NCBI RefSeq assembly: GCF_003667565.1
Contig: NZ_RCUX01000009.1
Location: forward strand, 62,001-126,000
Source of the DNA: Mycetocola tolaasinivorans
GTDB taxonomy: Bacteria; Actinomycetota; Actinomycetes; Actinomycetales; Microbacteriaceae
Reading direction: 5' to 3'
Length of the DNA: 64,000 nucleotides
Positions 7,224-15,448 of this stretch are shown here, one piece after another; positions within the stretch are counted from its first letter, which is position 1, and every line of letters starts with the position of its first letter. Made by a program: the position numbers and the translations under genes. Below the pieces are notes generated by a model. The model did not search any database and was not told the origin of the DNA. It saw only the letters and a program-made list of their open reading frames with translations.

Positions 7224-8845
7224 CCCCCACGCTCGCCCCCGCCCCGATCGCGCAGAAGCCCACCAGCATCGTGCGGGTGCTGGTGAGCCTGCGCTACCGC
7301 ATCATGTGGAACGCGCTGCGGCGCAACACCTGGCAGCTGGTCGGCGCCATCATCGGTGCGCTCTACGGTCTGGGCGTCCTCGGCATGGCCCTGGTGGGTC
7401 TCACCGCCCTCGGCCTATCTAACTCCCCGTTCACCGGCATCGTCCTGATCCTCGTGGGCTCCCTCATTGTGCTCGGTTGGGGCATTATGCCACTGGTCAC
7501 GGCGGGCGCCGATCGCACGCTCGATCCCGCACGCTTCGCGGTGTTCCCGATTTCGCCGGGCACGCTGCGTCGGGCGACGCTGCTCGCCGGTGCCGTCGGC
7601 ATCCCCGGCATCATCACCGGCGTGGTCGCGGCACTCACCGGTCTGGCCTGGATCCACCACCCGCTCTCCGCGATCATCGCCGTCCTGTGTGCGCCGCTCG
7701 TGCTCCTGACCTGCCTGCTGTTCTCGCAGCTCGTGATGACCCTCGCGACCCGCCTGGCCGCGAGCCGCCGGTACCGGGAGATCATCGGATCGCTCATGCT
7801 GGTGCTGGTGATCCTGCTCGGACCGCTGATCGCCGGCCTCTCAAACGGCGTATCGCTCTCGCTCGATGTGATTCCTCAGGCGGCCGAGATCGCCTCGTGG
7901 ACGCCGTTCGGCGCGGCCTGGGCCATTCCCGCTCTGGTAGCCGAGGGTGATGCCCTCGGTGCGATCCTGCGTCTGGTCATCGCGCTTGCCTCGGTTGCGC
8001 TACTCGCCTGGCTGTGGGGCATTGCCTACGATGCCGCCGCGAACGCCGCCAAGTCTCCCGCCGCCGCGAGCGGCAAGGTACGCGATGCCCGCGGCCCGTT
8101 CCGCTTCTACCCGGCCTCCGCGGCCGGTGCGATCGCCGCGCGCTGCCTGATCTACTGGTTCCGCGATCCGCGCTACGCCCGCAGCCTGCTCATCGTGCCG
8201 ATCATGCCGTTCCTGTTCTGGTTTGTGACTCGGCAGTTTGAGGCGGGGCCCGAGCTCATGGCCTTCGCGGTACCGTTTATGCTGCTCTTCACCGCCACGG
8301 CAACATTTGTAGACATCGCGTTTGACGGCACCGCGTTTGCCGCGCACGTGTCGCACGGGGTGCGAGGTATCGATGACCGTCGCGGCCGTGCCTGGGCGTT
8401 CCTGACCCTGATCACCCCGCTGACCATCGTCGTCGCGATCGTCGTGGCGGTCGTCAGCGGCACCGCGCACCTGCTGCCCGCGGTGCTGGGTGTGGGGATC
8501 GGCATGCTGCTGGCCGGAAACGGTATCGCCTCGGTACAGTCGGCATTCTTCCTGATGCCGGTTCCGGACCCGGAGGACAGCCCCTGGGCGTCGAAGCCGG
8601 GTTCGGGCGCGCTGTCCATGGCGGGCACGTTTGGCAGCATGGGTGTGCTCCTCGTGCTGAGCGCTCCCGCGCTCGTCCTGCTGGGCTTCGCGGTGGGCAC
8701 GGGCTCGACCCTGCTCACCTGGCTGACACTCCCCGTGGGGCTCGGAATTGGCGCGCTGTTCTACTGGATCGGCGTCCGCTGGGGCGGCCGCATCCTCGAC
8801 CGCACCGCCCCCGACCTGCTCGCCCGCCTGGCCAAGCACGCCTAG
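7205..8845 (+). CDS. ABC transporter permease
   Basis: A 546-residue integral membrane protein with about a dozen hydrophobic segments, the partner of the upstream ATPase. I chose the GTG at 7205-7207 (VAAQLLTPT), preceded by a good AGGAGGG box, because the longer frame starting at 7070 overlaps the ATPase gene extensively. No other domain is visible. It resembles large two-component exporter permeases of actinobacteria, and the substrate is unknown. A strong stem-loop follows. Confidence 0.85.
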   Translation: MAAQLLTPTLAPAPIAQKPTSIVRVLVSLRYRIMWNALRRNTWQLVGAIIGALYGLGVLGMALVGLTALGLSNSPFTGIVLILVGSLIVLGWGIMPLVTAGADRTLDPARFAVFPISPGTLRRATLLAGAVGIPGIITGVVAALTGLAWIHHPLSAIIAVLCAPLVLLTCLLFSQLVMTLATRLAASRRYREIIGSLMLVLVILLGPLIAGLSNGVSLSLDVIPQAAEIASWTPFGAAWAIPALVAEGDALGAILRLVIALASVALLAWLWGIAYDAAANAAKSPAAASGKVRDARGPFRFYPASAAGAIAARCLIYWFRDPRYARSLLIVPIMPFLFWFVTRQFEAGPELMAFAVPFMLLFTATATFVDIAFDGTAFAAHVSHGVRGIDDRRGRAWAFLTLITPLTIVVAIVVAVVSGTAHLLPAVLGVGIGMLLAGNGIASVQSAFFLMPVPDPEDSPWASKPGSGALSMAGTFGSMGVLLVLSAPALVLLGFAVGTGSTLLTWLTLPVGLGIGALFYWIGVRWGGRILDRTAPDLLARLAKHA

Positions 8846-8859
8846 CGTAAACGCCCCGC

Positions 8860-8899
8860 ATCCCTCATCTGCCTCCGTTTGTGGAGACGGATGAGGGAT
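8860..8899 (+). terminator. stem-loop terminator after the ABC transporter
   Basis: A 17-bp stem (8860-8876 with 8883-8899; one wobble pair and one mismatch) closes a GTTTGT loop and is followed by TTT. It lies 14 bases after the permease stop. Confidence 0.75.
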
Positions 8900-8988
8900 T
8901 TGCCGTAATGATTTTACGATTCCACCGTCATACCTACCAGTAGAGCTTTGCAACGACGCAATGCTCGATGACGAAGGCTCGATAAATC

Positions 8989-9675
8989 ATGAGAATCAAA
9001 GCAAAAAGCGGAATTGTTACGGTTGCGTTGTTTACGCTGCCTTCCGGACTTCTAGTTGGCACCCCAGCATTCGCGAATGACGGGAACAACGAGAAACTCT
9101 CAAGTAGTTCTTCGATGTACAGTGAGGCACAGATTTTTCTCACTGAATACGGGGTGAGTCTGGAGACCCAGCATGCACTCTTCGAAAAGCTCGAGAAAGG
9201 TGAAAAGTGGGACTCGTTTTCGAGTTTGGTTGAACCCACCAGTTCTGAGTCATACGTTGAGAACGGCTACGAAAAGACCGTCGCACACTATAACGATGGA
9301 TCTGTATCTGTTAGCCGAATCGAATTACCCATTGAAATAGGTAGCGCAGATCTTGCGGGACGAAGCTCACCGAGTGGCTGTAGCGTTGGCCGTGACGGTG
9401 CGCGCAACAACTGCACTGTTGATACATGGGTGGGGCTAATCAAACTAGGGTTCAAGGCAAACTACAACGTAAACAGCAACAGGGTATCGAATGTATGGGG
9501 CGCGACCTGGGCAATTGGTGGATCTTGTTCGTCCTCGCTTGTGTATCTGGGAACGCCGAACCGAAACCTCGGACAGATGACGGTATCTGCTCAAATGTGT
9601 GCCATTCCGTACGCAACCGCCTTCAACCTCGCGGTCACGGTGTCCGGAGGCAAAGCCACTAAGAGTTGGTGGTGA
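8989..9675 (+). CDS. secreted protein of unknown function
   Basis: A 228-residue protein with a signal peptide (MRIKAKSG, hydrophobic core, likely cleavage after TPAFA at about residue 29). The mature part has four Cys (SGCSVG, NNCTVD, GSCSSS, AQMCAI) that could form two disulfides, and ends in KSWW. The middle (NGYEKTVAHYNDGSVSVS) is reminiscent of small secreted actinobacterial proteins of unknown function, but I cannot name a family. The region is clearly AT-richer than its neighbours. A 36-residue membrane peptide gene starts 4 bases after its stop, and the two are probably cotranscribed. Confidence 0.8.
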   Translation: MRIKAKSGIVTVALFTLPSGLLVGTPAFANDGNNEKLSSSSSMYSEAQIFLTEYGVSLETQHALFEKLEKGEKWDSFSSLVEPTSSESYVENGYEKTVAHYNDGSVSVSRIELPIEIGSADLAGRSSPSGCSVGRDGARNNCTVDTWVGLIKLGFKANYNVNSNRVSNVWGATWAIGGSCSSSLVYLGTPNRNLGQMTVSAQMCAIPYATAFNLAVTVSGGKATKSWW

Positions 9676-9679
9676 TCTC

Positions 9680-9790
9680 ATGTTCTTGCAATGGCATATC
9701 TACGGCATGATAAGCGTCGCTCTCACTATCGGAATTATTACGGCTGTTGTGTTTTTAGTTCGTCGCTACATTCGCAGACGTCAGAGGTAG
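9680..9790 (+). CDS. 36-residue membrane peptide, copy 1
   Basis: MFLQWHIYGMISVALTIGII begins a single hydrophobic helix that ends in a basic tail (RRYIRRRQR). It has the same length as, and is clearly homologous to, the peptide at 9938-10048 (QWHI near the start, RRYIRRRQ at the end). The bases before both starts are also similar (GGTGAYCTC directly before the ATG or GTG). It follows the secreted protein by 4 bases. The function is unknown; the conservation of the pair supports that it is real. Confidence 0.75.
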   Translation: MFLQWHIYGMISVALTIGIITAVVFLVRRYIRRRQR

Positions 9791-9808
9791 CTGAGGACTC
9801 GCAACAAA

Positions 9809-9846
9809 CATCTCACTCGCATCCGAAACCGGACGCGAGTGAGATG
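9809..9846. terminator. stem-loop between the two peptide genes
   Basis: CATCTCACTCGC (9809-9820) pairs perfectly with 9835-9846, and an inner TCCG/CGGA pairing extends it. A short A-rich stretch follows. It probably ends the transcript of the secreted protein and the first peptide. Confidence 0.7.
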
Positions 9847-9937
9847 CTGCCGAAATAAAAACTAGGCCCGCTCGTCTCAGTCTCTAAGAAGGGCTCAGCA
9901 CCGATGCGCGGCTCAACAACGAAAGTGCGGTGACCTC

Positions 9938-10048
9938 GTGTTTGCACAGTGGCACATCATGGCCCTCCTCGGGGCGGTACTCATCATCGGCACAATCACG
10001 GTGGCGGTGGTCGTCGTTCGGCGCTACATTCGGCGGCGGCAGCACTAG
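9938..10048 (+). CDS. 36-residue membrane peptide, copy 2 (GTG start)
   Basis: From a GTG at 9938 the frame reads VFAQWHIMALLGAVLIIGTI and ends VVRRYIRRRQH. It has the same length and the same QWHI head and RRYIRRRQ tail as the peptide at 9680-9790. The DNA has drifted much more than the protein ends, mostly at third codon positions, which argues for selection on the peptide. The GTG start explains why an ATG-based scan misses it. It is a membrane peptide of unknown function. Confidence 0.72.
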   Translation: MFAQWHIMALLGAVLIIGTITVAVVVVRRYIRRRQH

Positions 10049-10156
10049 CGCACACGCAAGCTGCTGAGGTGCGAAAAACTCAGCGTCTCTGATCGCTAGG
10101 TTCCATTGTTTCGAGCACCCCCGCACTATCATGATGACGAAGTTGAGAGGACATTT

Positions 10157-10654
10157 ATGGCTACCTATCACCCGACCGATGCAGAACGAGAAGCTGCAAT
10201 TTCCCACATCAAATACGAATTTGACCAAATGTGTCTTGCGCACGAACTCGTCCGAGATCAAACGTTCGGGGATGATTCCGACCCAAAGTCCTGGCTTATT
10301 TCCGAAGCGGGGTACGTTCATGCAAGAAATCTCATTGAATTCCTATTTTTCTATTCAAACGGCCCCACACCCGAGGAAATCGAGCGAGGGATTAAGCCCG
10401 GTCCACGCGCGATTTGGTATTCCGATAATCGTTCCTGGGGCATTCGCTCCCGGAAGAGGGACTTCGAGGTACTTCTCGGTGGCCTCGATGTCAAGACGAT
10501 AAAGACTCGCATCGATCGTAGAGTGCTTCATGTTGCTTTGGACCGCGACGAAATCCCCCGAATCGATTTCTTCGAACTCATCGATGCTTTAAAGACCTCA
10601 TGGGGCTTCTTTACGCAGGGACTCGAAGCCCCCTGGAAAGCGAAGTTCGAGTAG
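10157..10654 (+). CDS. hypothetical protein
   Basis: A 165-residue soluble protein without signal peptide or membrane helix. I took the ATG at 10157 (MATYHPTDAEREAA), preceded by GAGAGG, rather than the longer frame from 10106. The composition is mixed and charged: HIKYEFDQMCLAHELV near the start, YVHARNLIEFLFFYSNGP in the middle, and FFELIDALKTSWGFFTQGL near the end. The helix containing the His-Ala-Arg-Asn run has a HEPN-like look, but this is too weak to assign. It lies in the AT-richer patch between peptide genes and is followed by a strong terminator. Confidence 0.7.
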   Translation: MATYHPTDAEREAAISHIKYEFDQMCLAHELVRDQTFGDDSDPKSWLISEAGYVHARNLIEFLFFYSNGPTPEEIERGIKPGPRAIWYSDNRSWGIRSRKRDFEVLLGGLDVKTIKTRIDRRVLHVALDRDEIPRIDFFELIDALKTSWGFFTQGLEAPWKAKFE

Positions 10655-10690
10655 CGCAGTCATACTCGCCCTCGGCCGCGCATTACAAGA

Positions 10691-10732
10691 CGGGTACACG
10701 CCGCTTTTCTCTTCGAAAGCGGCGTGTACCCG
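10691..10732. terminator. bidirectional stem-loop terminator
   Basis: A perfect 17-bp stem (10691-10707 with 10716-10732) with an 8-base loop. The stem ends in AAA/TTT next to the loop. It lies between the plus-strand 165-residue gene and the minus-strand peptide gene that end toward each other. Confidence 0.8.
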
Positions 10733-10740
10733 CCCTGCGG

Positions 10741-10854
10741 TCAGCGCCGACGACGACTACCGATGTACATTCGCAGCAAAACGAGCGCCACCAAAACTAC
10801 CCCCACCATTATTACCGTCTGCATCAGAGTCAGAACGCTCCGCATCACACTCAT
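10741..10854 (-). CDS. 37-residue membrane peptide, third member (minus strand)
   Basis: The reverse strand from ATG at 10852-10854 reads MSVMRSVLTLMQTVIMVGVV, continues with a hydrophobic stretch and ends MYIGSRRRR. The layout matches the two peptides at 9680 and 9938: a short head, one membrane helix, and a RxYI-plus-arginines tail. A GAGGG box lies about 9 bases upstream. It converges on the 165-residue gene across a shared terminator. The function is unknown. Support comes from size, layout and position, since sequence identity is low. Confidence 0.55.
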   Translation of the reverse strand: MSVMRSVLTLMQTVIMVGVVLVALVLLRMYIGSRRRR

Positions 10855-10881
10855 CGAGTTACCCTCGGAGCCGCATGGATA

Positions 10882-10912
10882 CGGCATCCGCTGCAAGAGA
10901 GACGGGATGCCG
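10882..10912 (-). terminator. weak stem-loop downstream of the phosphotriesterase-like gene
   Basis: CGGCATCC (10882-10889) pairs with GGATGCCG (10905-10912) around a 15-base loop. It lies 78 bases past the stop of the minus-strand unit that ends at 10990. There is no clear T-run. Confidence 0.35.
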
Positions 10913-10989
10913 CGCGTGCTATTACGGCGGGCGGTGCACGATCGATGCGCTCCGAAAACGACCGGGATAAATAGACGGCTGTGATGCCC

Positions 10990-12021
10990 CTAGCCGGCGG
11001 GGAGCGCCAGCAGACGGGCGGCGTTCCGCGCGAGCAGGGCGTCCACCCGGTCGGCACCGAGGCGCACCTCGAGGCGCGGGATGAAGCGTCGGCCGAGGTA
11101 TTCCAAGCCGGGCATACCCCCGTAGGCGAGGTAGCGCGAGGCACGCGCCACGTCGCCGCCGAGCAGGATGTTGTCCGACCCCACCCGCGCCACCACGCGC
11201 TCCAGGCACTCGAGGATCGCCTGGTCCGGTGCCTCGCGGTGCCGGGCCGGGCCGTCGTAGCCGAGGTAGGCGCCGGAGGCGATGAGGTCGGCGTGCAGCC
11301 ACGAGTCGAGGTTGCGGTCGATGTGGGCGAGCACCACGCGGCCGCGAGGAACACCGTCCTGTTCCAGGAGGTCAAGCACCTCGTGGGCGGCGGATCCATA
11401 GTCGAGGTGCACCATGATCGCCGCCCCCGTCTCGGCGTGTGTGCGGGCCACCGCGGCCAGTGCGCGCCGCTCAAACGGCCCGATCTGCCAGTAGCGGATC
11501 CCCGCCTTCAGCATGCCCGCACGAACGGGCGAACCCGCGGCGGCTGGCTGCTCGGCTTCGAGCTCCGCCTGGGCCCCCGGATCCACGCCAAAACCCTCGC
11601 GGATTTCGGCGGTCCAGCGGCCCACCATCTCGTCCTCCGAGAGGGCCCGAATCGGGTGGTCCTCCGGGTAGTGCCCACCGTGGTGTGCCCCGGTGACGTG
11701 CACCGCGTGCAGCCCGGCACGGGCCGCAATGCGTGCCACGGCCGCCGGGTTGCGCCCCAGGCCCATCGGGGTGGCCTCGATCATCGCGCCGAAGCCCGAG
11801 GCTGCCAGCGACTCCGCCTCGCGGCCCGAGGCCTCCTCATCATCCAGCTCGTCACCGGCAAGCAGCGGCGAGACCTGGAACAGGTGCTCGTGATAGTTGG
11901 TGCGGCCCAGTACGGCGGGGGCGATATCGCCGCCCACGGTGCGCACGATCCGCCCCTCACCGCCGAGAGTCGCGGCGGTATCGGTGGGCAGGACGGCGCG
12001 GAGTCGACGCGGCTCAGGCAC
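10990..12021 (-). CDS. phosphotriesterase/lactonase-family metal hydrolase
   Basis: A 343-residue amidohydrolase-fold protein of the phosphotriesterase family. Visible metal-site elements are NYHEHLF near the N-terminus, the His in IMVHLDYG, the His in VVLAHIDRN and the Asp in LLGGDVAR. Many members are lactonases or phosphoesterases rather than true phosphotriesterases. In this sugar context hydrolysis of a sugar lactone or sugar phosphate is plausible but unproven. The start is a GTG at 12019-12021 overlapping the kinase stop by 8 bases; the longer frame would run far into the kinase gene. It is the last gene of the dehydrogenase-kinase-hydrolase unit. Confidence 0.85.
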   Translation of the reverse strand: MPEPRRLRAVLPTDTAATLGGEGRIVRTVGGDIAPAVLGRTNYHEHLFQVSPLLAGDELDDEEASGREAESLAASGFGAMIEATPMGLGRNPAAVARIAARAGLHAVHVTGAHHGGHYPEDHPIRALSEDEMVGRWTAEIREGFGVDPGAQAELEAEQPAAAGSPVRAGMLKAGIRYWQIGPFERRALAAVARTHAETGAAIMVHLDYGSAAHEVLDLLEQDGVPRGRVVLAHIDRNLDSWLHADLIASGAYLGYDGPARHREAPDQAILECLERVVARVGSDNILLGGDVARASRYLAYGGMPGLEYLGRRFIPRLEVRLGADRVDALLARNAARLLALPAG

Positions 12022-13522
12022 GGGCGTCGCCCTCGGCCAGCGCGTTGAACCACGGTTCGAGGCGCGAGTAGGCATCGAGGAACACCGGGTACTCGCGGGC
12101 GTAGCGCTCGGTAGCGGCGGCGTCCGGCTCATAGCCGGTGCTGCGCTGCGAGAGCGTCGCGGCCACCTCGAAGTTCTCGAAGATCCCGACGCCCACGCCG
12201 GCGACCACCGCGGCACCAATCGCCCCGGCCTCATCCACCAGGTCGCGGCGCGCGACCGGCATGCCCCACATGTCGGCGAAGATCTGCAGCAGAGCCGAGG
12301 CGTTGGCGGCGCCGCCGATGACGTCGATGCGATCGACGCTGGTGCCGCAGTCGGCGAAGGCTCGAAGTCCGGTGAGCAGGTTGAACGCCACGCCCTCGAG
12401 CACCGCGCGGGTCATGTGCCCGCGATCGTGGTGCCGCAGGAGGCCCACAAAGGCGGCGCGCGCGTGCGGGTTCCAATACGGCGAGCGCTCACCGAGCAGG
12501 TGCGGGAGGAAGTACAGACCCTCCCCCGAGGCCTGCCGGTTCTCGGCGGCATCAAGCAGTTCGGCGTAGTCGGCCGCGGTGGCCGGCGAGATGGTGTCAA
12601 CGATCCACTGCAGCGAGGCGCCACCGGCCTGCATGGTCGCGGTGGGCACGAAGCGGCCCGGGATCACGTGGTTGAACGTCATCGAGCGCATCTGCGGGTC
12701 GTACAGCGGGGCATCCGCCGCCACCGATACCCAGGAGGAGGAGCCCATGCAGGCATAGGCCCCCGAGCTCGCATCGATGATGCCCGCACCCAGCGCGGCC
12801 ATCGGGCCGTCACCGCCGCCGATGACCACCGGCGTTCCGGCGATCAGGCCGGTCGCGCGCGCGGCATCGGGGGTGATGGTGCCGATCACGGTCGTGGAGT
12901 CCACGATCTCGGGGAAGATCTCGCGCGACAGCCCGGAGGCGGCAATGAGCTCATCCGACCAGGTGCCCGCCCGCTGGTCGTAGGCGTTGGTGCTGGAGGC
13001 ATCCGAGCGATCGGTCACCTGCACCCCGGTGAGCTTGAACGCGATGTAGTCCTTGGCCAGCAGGATGCGGCGCACGCGCGCAAACGCCTCGGGGGCGGTG
13101 TCGCGCAGCCACATGGTTTTTGCCAGCGAGTAGGTGGGGTTCAGGCGGTGGCCGGTGATCTGATAGCCGCGCTCCATCCCCACGGTGTCCAGCAGGCGCG
13201 CGGTCTGTGCGGTGGCGCGGGTGTCGGCCCAGATGATCGAGGGGAACACCGGCTCCCCCGCGTCATCGATCGCGACGACGCCCATCATCTGACCCGAGAA
13301 CGAGACCACGTCGATGTCCTCCGGGCGGGCATTCGCGCGCTCCAGCAGCTCACGGGTCGCGCGGGCGAGGGCGTCCCACCAGGCGTGGGGATCCTGCTCG
13401 GCCTTACCGCCGAGCCCAAAATCGGTGTCGTAGTGAACCGTGATGGCGGACATCAGGCGGCCGTCATTGGCAACCAGCGTGGCCTTGTTACCGGTGGTTC
13501 CGAGGTCGTGGGAAATGATCAT
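12014..13522 (-). CDS. FGGY-family carbohydrate kinase (xylulokinase-like)
   Basis: A 502-residue sugar kinase. The N-terminus ISHDLGTTGNKATLV is the phosphate 1 motif of the family, followed by DVVSFSGQMMGVV and IIWADTRA. The second domain holds the adenosine-binding segment (DVIGGAANASALLQIFADMWG). Such enzymes phosphorylate ketoses or polyols such as xylulose, ribulose or erythritol; the precise sugar cannot be told. It is in a minus-strand unit between a zinc dehydrogenase and a phosphotriesterase-like hydrolase, consistent with oxidation of a polyol followed by phosphorylation of the ketose. Confidence 0.9.
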   Translation of the reverse strand: MIISHDLGTTGNKATLVANDGRLMSAITVHYDTDFGLGGKAEQDPHAWWDALARATRELLERANARPEDIDVVSFSGQMMGVVAIDDAGEPVFPSIIWADTRATAQTARLLDTVGMERGYQITGHRLNPTYSLAKTMWLRDTAPEAFARVRRILLAKDYIAFKLTGVQVTDRSDASSTNAYDQRAGTWSDELIAASGLSREIFPEIVDSTTVIGTITPDAARATGLIAGTPVVIGGGDGPMAALGAGIIDASSGAYACMGSSSWVSVAADAPLYDPQMRSMTFNHVIPGRFVPTATMQAGGASLQWIVDTISPATAADYAELLDAAENRQASGEGLYFLPHLLGERSPYWNPHARAAFVGLLRHHDRGHMTRAVLEGVAFNLLTGLRAFADCGTSVDRIDVIGGAANASALLQIFADMWGMPVARRDLVDEAGAIGAAVVAGVGVGIFENFEVAATLSQRSTGYEPDAAATERYAREYPVFLDAYSRLEPWFNALAEGDARA

Positions 13523-13556
13523 GGGGAGAGAACCTTTGGGAGGGGTGGTACACGGA

Positions 13557-13592
13557 CGGCGCGTGATGGCGAGAACTCACCATCACGCGCCG
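13557..13592 (-). repeat. intercistronic stem-loop between dehydrogenase and kinase genes
   Basis: A perfect 13-bp inverted repeat (13557-13569 with 13580-13592), directly after the dehydrogenase stop at 13603 and before the kinase start. It lacks a T-run, so it is more likely an mRNA-stabilising or partial termination element than a full terminator. Confidence 0.5.
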
Positions 13593-13602
13593 TGGAATCA
13601 AC

Positions 13603-14622
13603 CTATCGCGAGGAGACGATGGTCTTGATCTGCTCGGAGTCGTGCAGGTTGGCGAGCGCCTGGTCGAAGGTGTCCAGGTTGAGCTTCGAGGTGATCAGAC
13701 CCTCGGTGCGCACGCGGCCGGTCTGCAGGGCAAACAGGGCACGGCCCAGGCAGTGCACCTGCGCGTAGGAGCCCTTGATGGTCAGCTCGCGACTGAACAC
13801 CTCGTAGGGCTTGATCGCGGCGGTGTCGTTTTCGCCGGCGAGGCCGTAGACCAGCACGGTGCCACCGGTCCTGGTGTGGCTCACGGCGAGCTCGAGGACG
13901 GCGGTCGAACCGGTGGCCTCGATGACCGCGTCGAATCCGCGCGGGGCGATCTCCCGCAGCGCGGCCGAGGCGGCCTCGGGGTTATTGCGGTCCACCTGGA
14001 CGGTGTGATCGGCACCCAGGGCAGTGGCGACCTCAAGCTTGGAGGCCGTCGGCGCGGCCACGGTCACGCGGGCGGCGCCGGCGGTCTTCAGCAGCTGGGA
14101 GAGGATCAGACCGGTGGGGCCGGAACCAAAGATCAGCACGTCGGATGCGGGCGTGAGGTTCAGGATGTCCACGCCGTGGACGGCGCAGGCGGTGGGCTCT
14201 GCGAAGACGGCGACGTCCGGGTCGAGGTCTCCGATCGGGTACACCTTGCTGGAATCAACCACGACGTACTCGGCGAACCCACCGGGCATGTTGCAGCCGA
14301 GCGAGCCGAAGTTCTCGCAGAACAGGTCGTTGCCCTCGCGGCAGGCGTGGCACTTGCCACACAGCACGGTGTTGTCCACCACGACGTTGTCGCCCACGAC
14401 GGCGTTTGCCTCACCCGGGCCGAGTTCGACAACCTCGCCGACCATCTCGTGGCCGGGGATCAGCGGGAACTTGGCGATGAATCCACCGTGCAGGAGGTGC
14501 TCATCGGTGCCGCACACGCCGGTCTGGATGACCCGCAGCAGCGCCTCTCCCGGGCCGGGAACCGGCTTCTCTACGGATTCGACGGCCCACTGGGACCCCT
14601 CACGGAACACGATTGCTTTCAT
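13603..14622 (-). CDS. zinc-dependent medium-chain alcohol/polyol dehydrogenase
   Basis: A 339-residue protein. The catalytic zinc site is Cys37 (TGVCGTDEH) and His58-Glu59 (PGHEM). The structural zinc loop is CGKCHACREGNDLFC, and the nucleotide fold starts at LIFGSGPTGLIL. The family oxidises sugar alcohols or sugars (sorbitol, arabitol, threonine dehydrogenase-like). Start ATG is preceded by GAGAGG. It is the first gene of the minus-strand unit with the kinase and the phosphotriesterase-like gene. Its promoter carries an ATGTAG-type operator overlapping the -10 box. Confidence 0.92.
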   Translation of the reverse strand: MKAIVFREGSQWAVESVEKPVPGPGEALLRVIQTGVCGTDEHLLHGGFIAKFPLIPGHEMVGEVVELGPGEANAVVGDNVVVDNTVLCGKCHACREGNDLFCENFGSLGCNMPGGFAEYVVVDSSKVYPIGDLDPDVAVFAEPTACAVHGVDILNLTPASDVLIFGSGPTGLILSQLLKTAGAARVTVAAPTASKLEVATALGADHTVQVDRNNPEAASAALREIAPRGFDAVIEATGSTAVLELAVSHTRTGGTVLVYGLAGENDTAAIKPYEVFSRELTIKGSYAQVHCLGRALFALQTGRVRTEGLITSKLNLDTFDQALANLHDSEQIKTIVSSR

Positions 14623-14703
14623 TGCAGACCTCTCGCACGGATTCGACGGTGAATTCGGAAGAACGGATGCCTCCGTGTGGGGACACGGGGCCGGTTTCCT
14701 GAT

Positions 14704-14720
14704 TTTTAGTAATACTACAT
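14704..14720 (-). promoter_or_regulatory. operator site A of the shared sugar regulon, with overlapping promoter
   Basis: On the minus strand the site reads ATGTAG-TATTA-CTAAAA, one good half and one weak half. It covers the probable -10 box TATTAC (14709-14714), which lies 16 bases from a TTGAGC -35 box (14731-14736) reading toward the dehydrogenase gene. The same motif recurs at 14798, 33200 and 33386. Confidence 0.6.
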
Positions 14721-14797
14721 CCATTTCCCCGCTCAACACGAATTATTGGGTTTAATTCGGCAATCTTGACCAAATGTTCCCGTTCACATTCGTATTT

Positions 14798-14814
14798 ATG
14801 TAGTATTACTACCA
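14798..14814 (+). promoter_or_regulatory. operator site B of the shared sugar regulon
   Basis: ATGTAG-TATTA-CTACCA, upstream of the cupin isomerase gene; it shares the TGTAGTATTACTA core with site A. The spacing and the TGTAG/CTACA halves resemble sites of RpiR-family regulators such as HexR, and an RpiR-type gene is the last gene of this unit. The assignment to that regulator is inference. Confidence 0.6.
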
Positions 14815-14836
14815 AAACCACCCACCTAGGAGAACA

Positions 14837-15448
14837 ATGAGCATCAGCGTAGATATTCCGGTTCCGCTTCGGGTCCACCCCAATGGGGACCTCACCGGGA
14901 ACACCCGGCGCTACGAGAAGTTCCTCGGCGATATGGCCGGGGTTTACCGCGATGACGCGGCCTATCAGGCGGCCGTTGCGGAGCACGGCGCGGACACCCT
15001 GGTGTACTCGGTTGAGGAGCACCGCTACTCCGATGAGGAGGGCGCGCTGGTCATCGGGACCAGCACCCTGCTGCCCGGCACCTACGGCACCGAGTTTGCC
15101 GTGACCCGCGGGCACATTCACGCGGTGGAGAACCGCGCCGAGCTCTACTACTGCCTCGCCGGCCACGGCATTATGCTGCTGGAAACCATCGACGGCCAGA
15201 GCGCCGCGATCGAGCTGACCCCGGGCGAGGCCGTCAACGTGCCCGGTCACTGGATCCACCGCAGCATCAACGTGGGCACCGAGCCGTTTGTCACCCTCTT
15301 CACCTATGCGGCCGATGCCGGGCAGGACTACGCCATCATCGGCGATGCGGGCGGAATGAAGGAGCTCATCGTGACCGATGGCGCGGGCGGCTGGAGCGCC
15401 GTGGCCAACCCCGAGCACAGTGGCTACCGGGTCGAGGTGTCCGCATGA
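14837..15448 (+). CDS. cupin-type phosphoglucose isomerase family protein
   Basis: A 203-residue cupin. The metal-binding motif RGHIH (His93, His95) with Glu102 (ENRAELYYCLAGHG) and a later His (138 or 141 in VPGHWIH) matches the archaeal-type glucose-6-phosphate isomerase family. It probably interconverts an aldose and a ketose phosphate or a related sugar acid. AGGAG lies just before the ATG. It is the first gene of a five-gene plus-strand unit and overlaps the aldolase gene by ATGA. The promoter region holds operator site B. Confidence 0.88.
   Translation: MSISVDIPVPLRVHPNGDLTGNTRRYEKFLGDMAGVYRDDAAYQAAVAEHGADTLVYSVEEHRYSDEEGALVIGTSTLLPGTYGTEFAVTRGHIHAVENRAELYYCLAGHGIMLLETIDGQSAAIELTPGEAVNVPGHWIHRSINVGTEPFVTLFTYAADAGQDYAIIGDAGGMKELIVTDGAGGWSAVANPEHSGYRVEVSA

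Noticed and set aside
9680..10048. Type I toxin-antitoxin loci
   Set aside because: Size and layout would fit hydrophobic toxins, but I see no antisense RNA promoter, and the first peptide appears cotranscribed with the secreted protein gene.
10157..10654. HEPN-type toxin
   Set aside because: The local His-Ala-Arg-Asn run does not fit the Rx4-6H order well enough to claim it.
11897..13768. 623-residue plus-strand open frame
   Set aside because: Antisense to the FGGY kinase and hydrolase genes, with biased composition and no domain.
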